Assembly: GCA_910574345.1 (NCBI GenBank)
Contig: CAJSZV010000001.1
Coordinates: 167,127-231,126, forward strand
DNA length: 64,000 nt
Reading direction: 5' to 3'
From: Clostridiaceae bacterium
GTDB taxonomy: Bacteria > Bacillota > Clostridia > Lachnospirales > Lachnospiraceae
The notes under the pieces were generated by a model. It searched no databases, was not told the origin of the DNA, and saw only the letters and a program-made list of their open reading frames with translations. This document shows positions 26,317 to 34,723 of this stretch, piece after piece; position 1 is the stretch's first letter; every line of letters starts with the position of its first letter. Position numbers and translations under genes: made by a program.

Positions 26317-27489
26317 ATGAAAGGAAATGTAGGGACAGGCAGCGGACAAGAGACGGGGATGGGGATTTTGGCGGCGGCAGAGAGAGGAGGATTCTCCTTT
26401 GAAGCCCTGGCCGATGAATACCCGGAACTTGATCTGTTAAGAGGGGTGAAGCAGAATCCCCGCTATCACGGGGAAGGAGACGTGTACTGCCACACGACTA
26501 TGGTCTGCAGGGAACTTGTGAACCTGGAGGAGTGGGAAGGTCTTACGGCAAAGGAGCGAAAACTTCTCTTTGCGGCCGGGGCATTCCATGACATAGGGAA
26601 GCCTTCCTGTACCAGACTGGAGGACGGAACATGGACTTCTCCCCGCCATACCATAGAGGGGGAGAAAATATTTCGGGCTATGGCTTACCGGCAGCAGAAG
26701 CGGTTTGGCCTTACATGGGAAGAGCGGGAGACAGTGGCCAGGCTGATCCGCTGTCACGGGCTTCCTGTGTGGTTTTTAAAAAAGAGAAGGCCGGAGTATG
26801 AGCTTTTGAAAGCGGCAGAGAGCGTTCCCCTGAAGCTCCTCTATCTTCTCTCCAAGGGAGATGTAAGGGGAAGAATGAACTCTGCACCAGAAAAACTGGA
26901 AGAATATGTGGAACTCTTCGGACAGACGGCAAAGGAGCTGGGAATATGGGAAGAGCCCTATCCCTTTGCCAATGACTATACCAGATATAGGTACTATCAC
27001 AGCGATTCTTTGTGGGAAGGCAGTGAACTTTTTGACTCTACGTCCTTTGATGTGTGGATGATGGCAGGGCTGCCTCTGTCCGGGAAAGACACCTGGATTG
27101 AACATCATGGAAAAGGCCTGCCCGTTATCTCTCTGGACGACATCCGGCAGGAATATGGCATATCTCCCAGGAATCATTCAGGCAAGGTGGTGCAGATCGC
27201 CATGGAGAGGGCCAGAGTATTCTTAAGAAAAAAAGAGCCCTTTATCTGGAATGCCACCAACTTGATCGCCGATAACAGGAGAAAATTGTGCAGTCTGTTT
27301 TCCTCCTATGAAGCCAGGGTGCGCCTGATCTATCTGGAGGTTCCCTATGAGGAGATTTTTCATAGGAATCAAAAGCGGGAGAGAAGCCTGCCGGAGCAGG
27401 TACTGGAGCGCATGATTGACGGGATGGAGATGCCTGAGGCGTGGGAAGTCTATGGTTTTGAAAAGGGGGAAGGACGCCATGTATTATAA
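26317..27489 (+). CDS. HD-Pnk end-healing enzyme (HD phosphoesterase plus polynucleotide kinase)
   Basis: 390 residues in two domains. The N-terminal HD domain has H59 and the H91-D92 pair in AAGAFHDIGKPS, with later HT and CHG histidines. The C-terminal kinase has a P-loop GLPLSGKDT (251-259), a SLDDIRQEYG segment and the NATNLIADNRR lid region. This matches the HD-Pnk family described from Runella, where HD removes 2',3'-cyclic or 2'/3'-phosphates and the kinase phosphorylates 5'-OH ends. Coupling to the ligase gene supports RNA repair. The 3' end overlaps the MerR gene by 11 bases. Confidence 0.85.
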   Translation: MKGNVGTGSGQETGMGILAAAERGGFSFEALADEYPELDLLRGVKQNPRYHGEGDVYCHTTMVCRELVNLEEWEGLTAKERKLLFAAGAFHDIGKPSCTRLEDGTWTSPRHTIEGEKIFRAMAYRQQKRFGLTWEERETVARLIRCHGLPVWFLKKRRPEYELLKAAESVPLKLLYLLSKGDVRGRMNSAPEKLEEYVELFGQTAKELGIWEEPYPFANDYTRYRYYHSDSLWEGSELFDSTSFDVWMMAGLPLSGKDTWIEHHGKGLPVISLDDIRQEYGISPRNHSGKVVQIAMERARVFLRKKEPFIWNATNLIADNRRKLCSLFSSYEARVRLIYLEVPYEEIFHRNQKRERSLPEQVLERMIDGMEMPEAWEVYGFEKGEGRHVL

Positions 27490-28312
27490 AATAGGAACAT
27501 TGGCAAAGCGGTTTGGAATTACCACACAGGCACTTCGTTTTTATGAGGCTCAGGGGTTTTTGGCGCCGGACAGGGAACAGATGTCCACAACAAGGAGATA
27601 TCATACCCGTAATTTGAAATGGCTGACCAGTATACGGCGTTATCATGATCTGGGATTCGGAATGGAGGAAATTCAGAAATTGTTTTTCTGTGATGAACCG
27701 GGACAGCTGAGAGATCGAATGGAGGAGAAAGAAAGAGAAGTACTGGCTGAGATAGCAGCTTTAAAGAAACGGCTGAAGGCTTTGCAAAGACAGGAGGCGG
27801 ATTTGGAAAGGATTGAGAGTCTGCTGTATCAATGCGAAATATCTCCCTCTCCCAGACTTTGGATCGTGATTGATCAGATCGGGCAGTATCTGGATGAATC
27901 AAAGAGCACAGAAGCTTTGATACAGAATTGGATGAAGGAACTGGCTTTTGTATACAGTGCTTCCATAATTCCACATGAGGCTGTGATTCAGGACAATAAA
28001 CTGGCAGACAGAAAAAGCGGGTTCTGTATTGAAGAGGATATGGCCGGAAAGCTTTTGCTGGATGACGGAGAAGGAGTAGAAAAAATCTGCTATGAACATT
28101 CCATTCATACAATTACAAAGCTGTCGGCTGAGGGATCGCTTATGAACCATGTTCTCAGCTATGCAAAAGAAAAGGGTCTGGAAATCACAGGCGATGCTGT
28201 CGGGCGGTGCCTGGTGAAAACAGGAGAACACAGCTGCCAGGATGGCCAGATTACCCCTAAAGCAGTATACTATGAATACTGGATTCCCATAAAGGCAGAC
28301 GAAAGGGATTAA
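27479..28312 (+). CDS. MerR-family regulator with GyrI-like effector domain
   Basis: 277 residues. The N-terminal winged helix KIGTLAKRFGITTQALRFYEAQGFLAP and the following GFGMEEIQKLFF helix are MerR; a coiled coil (about residues 75-120) and a C-terminal GyrI-like/BmrR-type ligand domain follow. It should bind an inverted repeat inside a long-spacer promoter and activate when a small molecule binds. Such a promoter with a dyad lies 15 bases past the stop, before the flavoprotein. The ATG overlaps the HD-Pnk end. Confidence 0.88.
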   Translation: MYYKIGTLAKRFGITTQALRFYEAQGFLAPDREQMSTTRRYHTRNLKWLTSIRRYHDLGFGMEEIQKLFFCDEPGQLRDRMEEKEREVLAEIAALKKRLKALQRQEADLERIESLLYQCEISPSPRLWIVIDQIGQYLDESKSTEALIQNWMKELAFVYSASIIPHEAVIQDNKLADRKSGFCIEEDMAGKLLLDDGEGVEKICYEHSIHTITKLSAEGSLMNHVLSYAKEKGLEITGDAVGRCLVKTGEHSCQDGQITPKAVYYEYWIPIKADERD

Positions 28313-28326
28313 ATGGATATTTCCTC

Positions 28327-28357
28327 TTGAATCTAAAGCTGCTTTACATGCTATACT
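28327..28357 (+). promoter_or_regulatory. MerR-type promoter with 19-bp spacer and internal operator
   Basis: TTGAAT (28327-28332) and TATACT (28352-28357) are 19 bases apart, the over-long spacing typical of MerR-activated promoters. The spacer contains a 13-base palindrome, TAAAGC-T-GCTTTA (28334-28346), suited to a MerR dimer. Confidence 0.7.
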
Positions 28358-28438
28358 CAGGCAGAAAGCAAAATTATGTTATTGCTGCTGCAAAGGTTGG
28401 ATGATGATGAGCAGGCGGCAGAAGCAAAGGAGGAAAAG

Positions 28439-30718
28439 ATGGCAAGAAGAAATACGCGGGGGATAGCAGCAGGCATGGCTTTAAGTCTTGTACTGACATC
28501 TGCAGGGTGTGGAAATGGCAGTGTGGCACCTGGCAGCGAACCGGGCAGTGAGACGACTGTTTCTATAGCCGCAGAAGAGACGGGAGACGTCAAAGAATCG
28601 GAATCCCATGAAGCAGGAGTGTCCGGTACATTTGAAGGGTCAGCCCAGGGATTTCAAGGAGAAGTAAGGGTGACGCTGACTCTGGAAAACGGGGTACTGG
28701 TGGCGGCGTCGGCAGAAGGGGAGGAAGAAACTCCGGATATTGGAGGCCGGGCATTAGAGTTAATGCCTCAGGCAATGGTAGCAGCCAATTCCGTTGAGGT
28801 TGATACCATATCAGGAGCTACTTTGACCAGCAATGGTATTTTGGAGGCGGCGGGAGCGGCTCTGGATGATAGCGGAGCTGTTTTAGTCAGACAGGAAGTT
28901 TCCGTAGTCCAAAATATGAAACCAGGTACTTATACAGGTGAAGCATATGGAAAGTGGAAAGAGGGGACCATAGAGGGAGAACGATTCGGTTCACCGGCAG
29001 TGATTCGCCCTACAAAGGTTGAGGTGACTGTAGATGAGACCAGTATTTTGAAGGTGAAAGTGGTAGATTGTTCGGACACACCGGGATTTGTGGAGGCATG
29101 TACGGAGAGAATTCCGGCGGATATCGTAGAACATCAGTCCATTGCCGTAGACGCGGTGACAGGAGCGACTTTGACAAGCCAGGCTATCTTAAACGGCGTG
29201 TCACAGGCGCTGACTGAGGCAGGAGCGGATCTGGCAGGGTTCAGCCGGACCGCTGCAAAATCATCGGAAAAAGAGGAGTATCATGTGCAGCTGGTTATTG
29301 TAGGAGCAGGAGCAGCCGGAACCATGGCGGCTATAGAAGCGATGGAGGCGGGAATTGATACCCTGGTTCTTGAAAAATGCGGGAAACTGGGCGGAACATC
29401 TTCATGTTCCACTGGTTTTGCAGCCATACAGTCAGAACAGCAGAAAGCGGCGGGAACAGATGAATATACGGTGGACAGTGCTTTCCGGGAGCTGATGGAT
29501 TTCTGTAAGTGGCGGGCCAACGCTCCTCTGGTATATAACATATTGTCCCACAGCGGAGACACAGCGGACAAACTGCAGTCCTATTGGCAGCAGACAGACA
29601 ATCCGGGTATTGTAAAGGCCGGTGTGACAGCCCATGATACAGGGAAAGGAATTGATAAGTTTGATGTGCTGTATGAGGGCTTTCTTGTTCCGTCCGGCAT
29701 CAACGTAATGCTGGAGACTACAGCAAAATCCCTCATAATGGATGGAAGCAAAGTAGTCGGCGTGGAGGCCAAAAAGCAGGATGGAACATCTGTAACCGTA
29801 TACGCGGACAATGTACTTATATGTACCGGCGGTTTCGGCGGCAATGATGAGATGTTAAAAGAATACTTCGGCCACAATAATTTTTATTTAAACGGCTTGT
29901 CTTCCAATGTGGGGGATGGAATCAACATGTGTCTGGAAGCAGGAGCGGCTTTGTCTGACGAGCTGGCCCCTCATCTGGCTGAATTCTGCAGCAATAAAAA
30001 TATGGATTTCTATGCCGGCTATATGAAGTTTATGAACCAGGCCGGTTTCCTGGCTCTGGATCCTTCCGGACAGCGTTTTGTGAACGAGGAGTTTTTTGTG
30101 ACCCAGGCATTATCCTACGGTGCGTCAGCCCTCAGAAGAGTGGGATTTGCTTATCTGATTTTTACACAGGATCAGCTGGATGCCATGGTGGAGAAGGGGC
30201 TGTGGGGAGTTCTGTCAGAAGAGACCATTGACAGTCTGAAACTGCGCAGCCGTATCATCGTTCCGTCATATTATACGCTGAATGATGAAATGGAGGCAGC
30301 CCTGGAGGCAGGAGAAGCCTGGAAAGCAGACACTCTGGAAGGTCTGGGAGAGGCTATAGGCTTCACTGATCAGGAGATTTATAAAAAATCCATTGCCGAT
30401 TACAGGCAGGTTCTGGAAACCGGAGAAGATCCGCTGTTTGGAAAACGTAGGGATATGATGCCCGATCTGGATCAGGGTCCTTACTATGCCGTAAAGGTTA
30501 TCTCAGCGATTGACGGTACTTATAACGGAATCCGTGTCAATGAGAATATGCAGGCCTTAAATCAGGAGTATCAGCCCATTGAGGGACTGTATGTGGCAGG
30601 CCAGGACAGCGGCGGTTACTTTAGTTACCCATATTACGAAGGCGTGGGCTGGACTCAAGGGTATGCATGGACTTCAGGGGCAGTTGCGGCAAAACACATA
30701 ATTGAAGAAATGAAATAG
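28439..30718 (+). CDS. Lipoprotein flavin reductase with two FMN-binding domains and a FAD domain
   Basis: 759 residues. A lipoprotein signal ends at LTSAGC (lipid cysteine 24). Two FMN_bind domains follow, each with a covalent-flavin motif DxxSGAT/DxxTGAT (Thr near 128 and 244, the ApbE target). Then comes a FAD-dependent fumarate-reductase-like domain beginning VIVGAGAAGT (about 286-295) and ending in GLYVAGQDSGGYFSYPYY. The arrangement matches secreted extracellular reductases such as urocanate or cinnamate-type enzymes; the fumarate-specific C-terminal pattern is not kept, so the acceptor is unknown. The start has AGGAGG 5 bases upstream. Probably controlled by the MerR gene just before it. 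Confidence 0.87.
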   Translation: MARRNTRGIAAGMALSLVLTSAGCGNGSVAPGSEPGSETTVSIAAEETGDVKESESHEAGVSGTFEGSAQGFQGEVRVTLTLENGVLVAASAEGEEETPDIGGRALELMPQAMVAANSVEVDTISGATLTSNGILEAAGAALDDSGAVLVRQEVSVVQNMKPGTYTGEAYGKWKEGTIEGERFGSPAVIRPTKVEVTVDETSILKVKVVDCSDTPGFVEACTERIPADIVEHQSIAVDAVTGATLTSQAILNGVSQALTEAGADLAGFSRTAAKSSEKEEYHVQLVIVGAGAAGTMAAIEAMEAGIDTLVLEKCGKLGGTSSCSTGFAAIQSEQQKAAGTDEYTVDSAFRELMDFCKWRANAPLVYNILSHSGDTADKLQSYWQQTDNPGIVKAGVTAHDTGKGIDKFDVLYEGFLVPSGINVMLETTAKSLIMDGSKVVGVEAKKQDGTSVTVYADNVLICTGGFGGNDEMLKEYFGHNNFYLNGLSSNVGDGINMCLEAGAALSDELAPHLAEFCSNKNMDFYAGYMKFMNQAGFLALDPSGQRFVNEEFFVTQALSYGASALRRVGFAYLIFTQDQLDAMVEKGLWGVLSEETIDSLKLRSRIIVPSYYTLNDEMEAALEAGEAWKADTLEGLGEAIGFTDQEIYKKSIADYRQVLETGEDPLFGKRRDMMPDLDQGPYYAVKVISAIDGTYNGIRVNENMQALNQEYQPIEGLYVAGQDSGGYFSYPYYEGVGWTQGYAWTSGAVAAKHIIEEMK

Positions 30719-30734
30719 AATTTGACAGACAGAT

Positions 30735-30778
30735 AAGGGGATGTTCTTGGCAGTTAACTAAGAACATCCCCTTCTTTT
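30735..30778. terminator. Bidirectional terminator between convergent genes
   Basis: AAGGGGATGTTCTT (30735-30748) and AAGAACATCCCCTT (30760-30773) form a perfect 14-bp stem with an 11-base loop, followed by TCTTTTC. Confidence 0.85.
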
Positions 30779-30780
30779 CA

Positions 30781-30860
30781 TCCTCGATACCGGTTTAAGC
30801 AGGCATAAATCTCCTGATTATCCCCGATACCGGTTTAGGCAGGCATAAATCTCCTGAATC
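30781..30860. repeat. 40-bp tandem duplication covering the 3' end of the COG3044 gene
   Basis: Positions 30781-30820 and 30821-30860 are near-identical copies at a 40-base period, each with GATACCGGTTTA and AGGCATAAATCTCCTGA. The right copy encodes the last residues (QEIYACLNRYRG) of the minus-strand ATPase; the left copy lies after its stop. The gene end has thus been duplicated once, with the present stop falling at the junction. Confidence 0.9.
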
Positions 30861-32569
30861 CTGGGCTTTGCCAGTCCGCAGGGCACATAGGAGGAACAAA
30901 AAGGTTCCCAGCCTTTTTTCTCAAGGGTATCAGAAAGCCACTGAATGGTCTGCCGGACCGTTCTCTTTCCGTCCATGACCTGTTCCACGCCGCAGCGCAG
31001 GAGATGGGCCAGGGCGTTCATCTGTTCCGAGTCCGCTAACTGTTCCACATACCGCAGGTCAACACTCTCCTTGTCGAGAGAAAAAGAATCTCTGCCGAAG
31101 GTCTTGATCTTCATATGCTCGTGGCGGTTACCCCCGCTTCGGTTCTGATCATTGCCCCGGCCTCTGTAGCCCCGGTCGCCTCCGCTTTGGGATTTTCGTC
31201 TCTGGGAGGGGGTCAGGGCCCGATTAAAGTCAGGTACTTTAAAATCAGGAGCCTGGATTCTGGGGGCAGTGTGGTCCTTGCAGAGAGCTTTTACCTGATG
31301 GGTAATGTCTATGGGGCGGTAGCAGTCCATCTGCAGGATGGTGTCTGCGATATAGAAGAAAGCGCCGGAACTTCCCGCCACCAGAATGGTGGACACACCT
31401 GCTTTCTCATAGAGATCTCTGGCCCGCTCCAAAAACGGGGTAATGGGTTCCTTCTCCCTGCTGATCACCTGCTGCATGAATTCGTCCCGAACCATAAAGT
31501 TGGTGGCGGAAGTATCCTCATCAATGAGGAAAAGCCCGGCGCCTGCCTCGATTCCCTCTATGACTCCGGCAGCCTGGGAAGTACTTCCGCTGGCATCCTC
31601 CGTGGAGAAGCAGCAGGTGTCTTTTTTGTTGGGTAAGTCCTTAATAAACAGGGAAATGTCTACCTGGCGGATGGAGCGCCCGTCTTCAGCTCTCAGTTTC
31701 AGGGCAGTGTCATCTGTAATGACATACTCCCGTCCGTCCCCTGCAATGTGATTGTAGACTCCCATCTGCAAAGCCTCAAGAAGCGTGGACTTGCCGTGGT
31801 AGCCGCCTCCCACAATCAGAGTGATTCCCTGGCGGATGGCCATGCCTTTGATCTCTCCCCTGTGGGGGAGAAGGATGGTCTGTTCCAAGGAGGCAGGGGA
31901 AACAAAGGGCACGCTTTCCTTCATGGGAAGATCAGAAACGCCGCTTTTTCTCGGAAGGATGGAGCCATTGGCCACAAAGGCCGACAGAGCGTGTTCTTTC
32001 AGGTAATTCCGGATAAATTCCTGGTCTTCGGACAGGAAGATGGCCTGTTCCACCTTTTTGCTGTCCAGCTTTTTGCAGAAGAAGCTGTTCTCTACACAGC
32101 GGGGAAGGAATTCGAATAAGATTTTCTCCAGTTCTCCCGCATTGATGGTGCGGCCAAAGGCGGGAAAACCCACATGGAAGCGGGACGTGATCTTCTGACT
32201 GCTGATCTCGCAGGCGCTGCGCTCCAAGACCTCCTGTCCGCATCTGGTGATGGACAAAAGGCCGCTTTTGCCGGAACCCTTTGCCTTGAAGTTATAATCT
32301 TCAAACTGGGAGGAAAATCTTCTGGTCAGATAATCACAGAGGGCAACGCGGGCCGGCTTTTTCTCGTAATAAGCTGCCGGAAAGCCTGCGTCTTTGTGCA
32401 GGATCTCCACGTGAAGGCTGGAGGGAGAAGCAAAAGGATCTCCCTGAACATGATCAATGGAAAGAACAAAGTTTCCGAATTGATAAGTTCCAGCCAGGGA
32501 TTTGTAGGCCGGATAGCTTTTATGGTCAACTGAGCGCAGCAGGGTGCGCAGTTCACTTGATGATTTCAT
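30818..32569 (-). CDS. COG3044 ABC-class predicted ATPase
   Basis: 583 residues of the ABC_ATPase family (PF09818 type), which has no established function and lacks a transporter. The Walker A is GGGYHGKST (mid-protein) and Walker B is GLFLIDEDTSATNFM. The region after the ATPase core has an arginine/glycine-rich linker (GGDRGYRGRGNDQNRSGGN), resembling RNA-binding RGG tails. The start is the ATG giving MKSSSELRT, with AAAGGAACGG upstream; a longer frame to 32626 lacks a ribosome site. It is 65 bases after the GltD-like gene and read in the same direction. Confidence 0.85.
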   Translation of the reverse strand: MKSSSELRTLLRSVDHKSYPAYKSLAGTYQFGNFVLSIDHVQGDPFASPSSLHVEILHKDAGFPAAYYEKKPARVALCDYLTRRFSSQFEDYNFKAKGSGKSGLLSITRCGQEVLERSACEISSQKITSRFHVGFPAFGRTINAGELEKILFEFLPRCVENSFFCKKLDSKKVEQAIFLSEDQEFIRNYLKEHALSAFVANGSILPRKSGVSDLPMKESVPFVSPASLEQTILLPHRGEIKGMAIRQGITLIVGGGYHGKSTLLEALQMGVYNHIAGDGREYVITDDTALKLRAEDGRSIRQVDISLFIKDLPNKKDTCCFSTEDASGSTSQAAGVIEGIEAGAGLFLIDEDTSATNFMVRDEFMQQVISREKEPITPFLERARDLYEKAGVSTILVAGSSGAFFYIADTILQMDCYRPIDITHQVKALCKDHTAPRIQAPDFKVPDFNRALTPSQRRKSQSGGDRGYRGRGNDQNRSGGNRHEHMKIKTFGRDSFSLDKESVDLRYVEQLADSEQMNALAHLLRCGVEQVMDGKRTVRQTIQWLSDTLEKKGWEPFCSSYVPCGLAKPRIQEIYACLNRYRG

Positions 32570-32634
32570 AGGATGATTACCGTTCCTTTCTGCAGGGTCT
32601 TGGCCCCGCAACTGCATTGGCGGCATGAACCGCC

Positions 32635-33870
32635 TTAGTCGTCTTCTTTTGGAAGGCTCTGCATATATTCATGCATGGATTCCGCCACTACCTTGCTGTG
32701 TGCTACGGCTTCCACCACGGTTCTTGCCCCGTTTACCACATCACCGGAGGCGAAGATACCGGGTCTGGTAGTATGGCCTGTCTCATCGGCCACCAGAAGC
32801 CCCCGGCTGTTGGCCTTTAACCCTTCAGTGGTAGTGACGATCCGGTTCTGAGGCCCCTGGCTGATGGATATGATGACGCTGTCCGCAGGATAGAGGGTCT
32901 CGGAATCGGGGACATCAGAAAAACCGCCGTCTTCCTGTTCCGTAATATCTTTGAAGATCACGCCCTCGTCAGTGATCTCTACGGGAGCCTTGTTGTATTC
33001 AAACTGGACGCCCTCCAGCTGTGCATAGCTGAATTCATGGTGGCTGGCCGCCACTTTCTTCGTGAGAGAGAAGCAGGTCAGTTCGCGGACCCCCTTGCGC
33101 ACAGCGGTGCGGGCCACATCCATGGCCGCATTGCCGGCGCCGATAACGATAACCCGCTGCCCTAAATTGTAGCTGTCCGGGTTATTCAAATAGTTGATGC
33201 CGAAGTGGACATGTCCCAGGGTTTCCCCCTTAATATGGAGGGCATTGGGTTTCCACACGCCGGTTCCCACAAAGATGGCCTTGTAGCCGTCGCGGAACAG
33301 ATCATCCACCCCGATGGCTCCGCCGATGTGGACATTGGGGCGGAATTTGATCCCCTTCAGATCCAGATGGCGGTATTTGATATCGTCAAGAACGGATTTG
33401 GGCAGCCGGAATTCCGGGATTCCGTAGCGCAGGACTCCGCCGATTTTGTCCTTGCCCTCAAAAATCGTTACATCGTATCCGTAGCGTGACAGGATGATGG
33501 CGATGGTAATGCCTGCAGGGCCGGAGCCGATGATGGCTACCTTCATCCCGTTGGATGGTTTGGGGCCGCTTGTCATCTTGTTGGCATAGGTGGCGGAAAT
33601 ATAATTTTCAATGGTGGAAAAATGAACCGGAGCCCCTTTTCTTCCCAGGACACAATGGCCTTCGCACTGATTCTCGTGGTTGCACACCAGGCTGCACACC
33701 GTGGTCAGGGGATTGTTCTCAAACAGGATTCTTCCGGCTTCGTCTAATTTGTTGTCTTTTAATAATTTAATAATCTCCGGAATGGGAGTATTGATGGGGC
33801 AGCCCTTCTGACACTGGGGAACCTTGCAGCCAAGGCAGCGGTTTGCCTCATCCATAACATGTAATGCCAT
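32635..33870 (-). CDS. NAD(P)H-dependent oxidoreductase, GltD-like (glutamate synthase small subunit family)
   Basis: 411 residues. N-terminal cysteines CLGCKVPQCQKGCP and CSLVCNHENQCEGHC provide Fe-S ligands of the GltD N domain. The FAD site is IIGSGPAGITIA and the NAD(P)H site VIGAGNAAMDVA. It would oxidise NAD(P)H and pass electrons through Fe-S clusters. No gltB large subunit is beside it; such stand-alone GltD proteins often serve other partners. The start is the ATG (MALHVMDEAN) with AAAGGACG upstream; a longer reading to 33927 lacks a site. The downstream COG3044 gene may be cotranscribed. Confidence 0.85.
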   Translation of the reverse strand: MALHVMDEANRCLGCKVPQCQKGCPINTPIPEIIKLLKDNKLDEAGRILFENNPLTTVCSLVCNHENQCEGHCVLGRKGAPVHFSTIENYISATYANKMTSGPKPSNGMKVAIIGSGPAGITIAIILSRYGYDVTIFEGKDKIGGVLRYGIPEFRLPKSVLDDIKYRHLDLKGIKFRPNVHIGGAIGVDDLFRDGYKAIFVGTGVWKPNALHIKGETLGHVHFGINYLNNPDSYNLGQRVIVIGAGNAAMDVARTAVRKGVRELTCFSLTKKVAASHHEFSYAQLEGVQFEYNKAPVEITDEGVIFKDITEQEDGGFSDVPDSETLYPADSVIISISQGPQNRIVTTTEGLKANSRGLLVADETGHTTRPGIFASGDVVNGARTVVEAVAHSKVVAESMHEYMQSLPKEDD

Positions 33871-34061
33871 ATGATAGATCGTCCTTTCATAAATAAATGA
33901 TTGCAAAATATACACAGGGTATATCAATCTTTAGGTGTCGTATAAATAGTGTAACATAATGAAAGTTGATATTCCATGGGTTTTCTGTATTTTTCGGGGA
34001 ACAAAGAGGGAAGAAAGAGCAAATAATTTTAAGAATTACTCTTAGAATTAAAAAATTTCAC

Positions 34062-34089
34062 TTGATTCTATTTTTTTTTGTGGTATAAT
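34062..34089 (+). promoter_or_regulatory. Promoter of the tRNA-Gly gene
   Basis: TTGATT (34062-34067) and TATAAT (34084-34089) with a 16-base T-rich spacer, 37 bases before the tRNA. Confidence 0.8.
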
Positions 34090-34125
34090 AAGGAAGTGCA
34101 CACAAAGTGTGATATTGATAGACAT

Positions 34126-34196
34126 GCAGGATTAGTACATTGGTAGTATGTCAGCTTCCCAAGCTGAAGAGGCGGGTTCGATTCCCGTATCCTGCT
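34126..34196 (+). tRNA. tRNA-Gly (anticodon CCC)
   Basis: 71 bases. The acceptor arms GCAGGAT and ATCCTGC pair fully, the anticodon stem TCAGC/GCTGA encloses TTCCCAA (anticodon CCC), and the T arm GCGGG-TTCGATT-CCCGT is canonical. The CCA is not encoded. It has its own promoter and terminator and reads GGG codons. Confidence 0.95.
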
Positions 34197-34203
34197 TTTG
34201 GAG

Positions 34204-34226
34204 GTCTCGCTTAGCGGGACTTTTTT
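34204..34226 (+). terminator. Terminator after tRNA-Gly
   Basis: GTCTCGC (34204-34210) pairs with GCGGGAC (34214-34220) around TTA, then six T. Confidence 0.8.
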
Positions 34227-34248
34227 CATTAGAATATAATCAATACCT

Positions 34249-34276
34249 TTCATAAAATGTAAAAGAGTGTTATAAT
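34249..34276 (+). promoter_or_regulatory. Promoter for the 48-residue protein
   Basis: TTCATA (34249-34254) and a perfect TATAAT (34271-34276) with a 16-base spacer, 57 bases before the ATG. Confidence 0.6.
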
Positions 34277-34332
34277 TTAATTGCCAAAAAGAAAACCAAA
34301 AGACAATGTCCCGGAAGGAGGAACAAAAGGAT

Positions 34333-34479
34333 ATGAATATGACAGAAGTTGCCAGACTATTGTTGGGTTTGCGGGCTGCAGGATGGAGTGAAAAGAAGAT
34401 CAATGATTTTATTCTTTTTATCGAAACCGGAGAAGAGCAATATAAACCATATCCGGATAAAAATGAAAAGACGGAATAA
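34333..34479 (+). CDS. Conserved-looking 48-residue small protein
   Basis: The reading MNMTEVARLLLGLRAAGWSE through EEQYKPYPDKNEKTE has AAGGAGG about 10 bases upstream, its own promoter, and a perfect terminator after it, so it is a complete monocistronic gene. The N-terminal two thirds look like two amphipathic helices (MTEVARLLLGLRAAGW, EKKINDFILFIETGEE). I recall similar small proteins in Lachnospiraceae but no assigned function. It has no membrane segment or signal. Confidence 0.7.
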   Translation: MNMTEVARLLLGLRAAGWSEKKINDFILFIETGEEQYKPYPDKNEKTE

Positions 34480-34528
34480 TCTGCCAGAGAAGGAATGAAA
34501 AAATAGAGATAGGATGTGCAATCGTCAG

Positions 34529-34562
34529 AGGCATTAGCGAAACTGTTTGCTAATGCCTTTTT
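34529..34562 (+). terminator. Terminator after the 48-residue protein
   Basis: AGGCATTAGC (34529-34538) and GCTAATGCCT (34549-34558) form a perfect 10-bp stem with a run of five T. Confidence 0.85.
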
Positions 34563-34603
34563 ATCGTTTTCAGGTATGCCGCACAAGTAAAGTATTGAGA
34601 CAC

Positions 34604-34632
34604 TTGCCAATTACCGCAATTTATGTGATAAT
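34604..34632 (+). promoter_or_regulatory. Probable parE promoter
   Basis: TTGCCA (34604-34609) and GATAAT (34627-34632) with 17-base spacing. Transcription would start at or just inside the two-hairpin leader at 34634-34681. Confidence 0.5.
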
Positions 34633-34633
34633 A

Positions 34634-34681
34634 GGTATCGCGCCAAAGCGCGAGCAGGTCACCAACCGAAAGGTTGCTGAC
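34634..34681 (+). ncRNA. Two-hairpin leader element A, upstream of parE
   Basis: CGCGC-CAAA-GCGCG (34640-34653) is followed by AGCAGGTCACC and a second hairpin AACC-GAAA-GGTT (34664-34675) closed by GTCA/TGAC. The same arrangement with compensatory changes occurs at 44362-44410. It sits between the parE promoter and ribosome site. Function unknown. Confidence 0.55.
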
Positions 34682-34723
34682 AAGATTTTCAATTTAACCG
34701 CAGCAGGATATGGAGGATTAATA

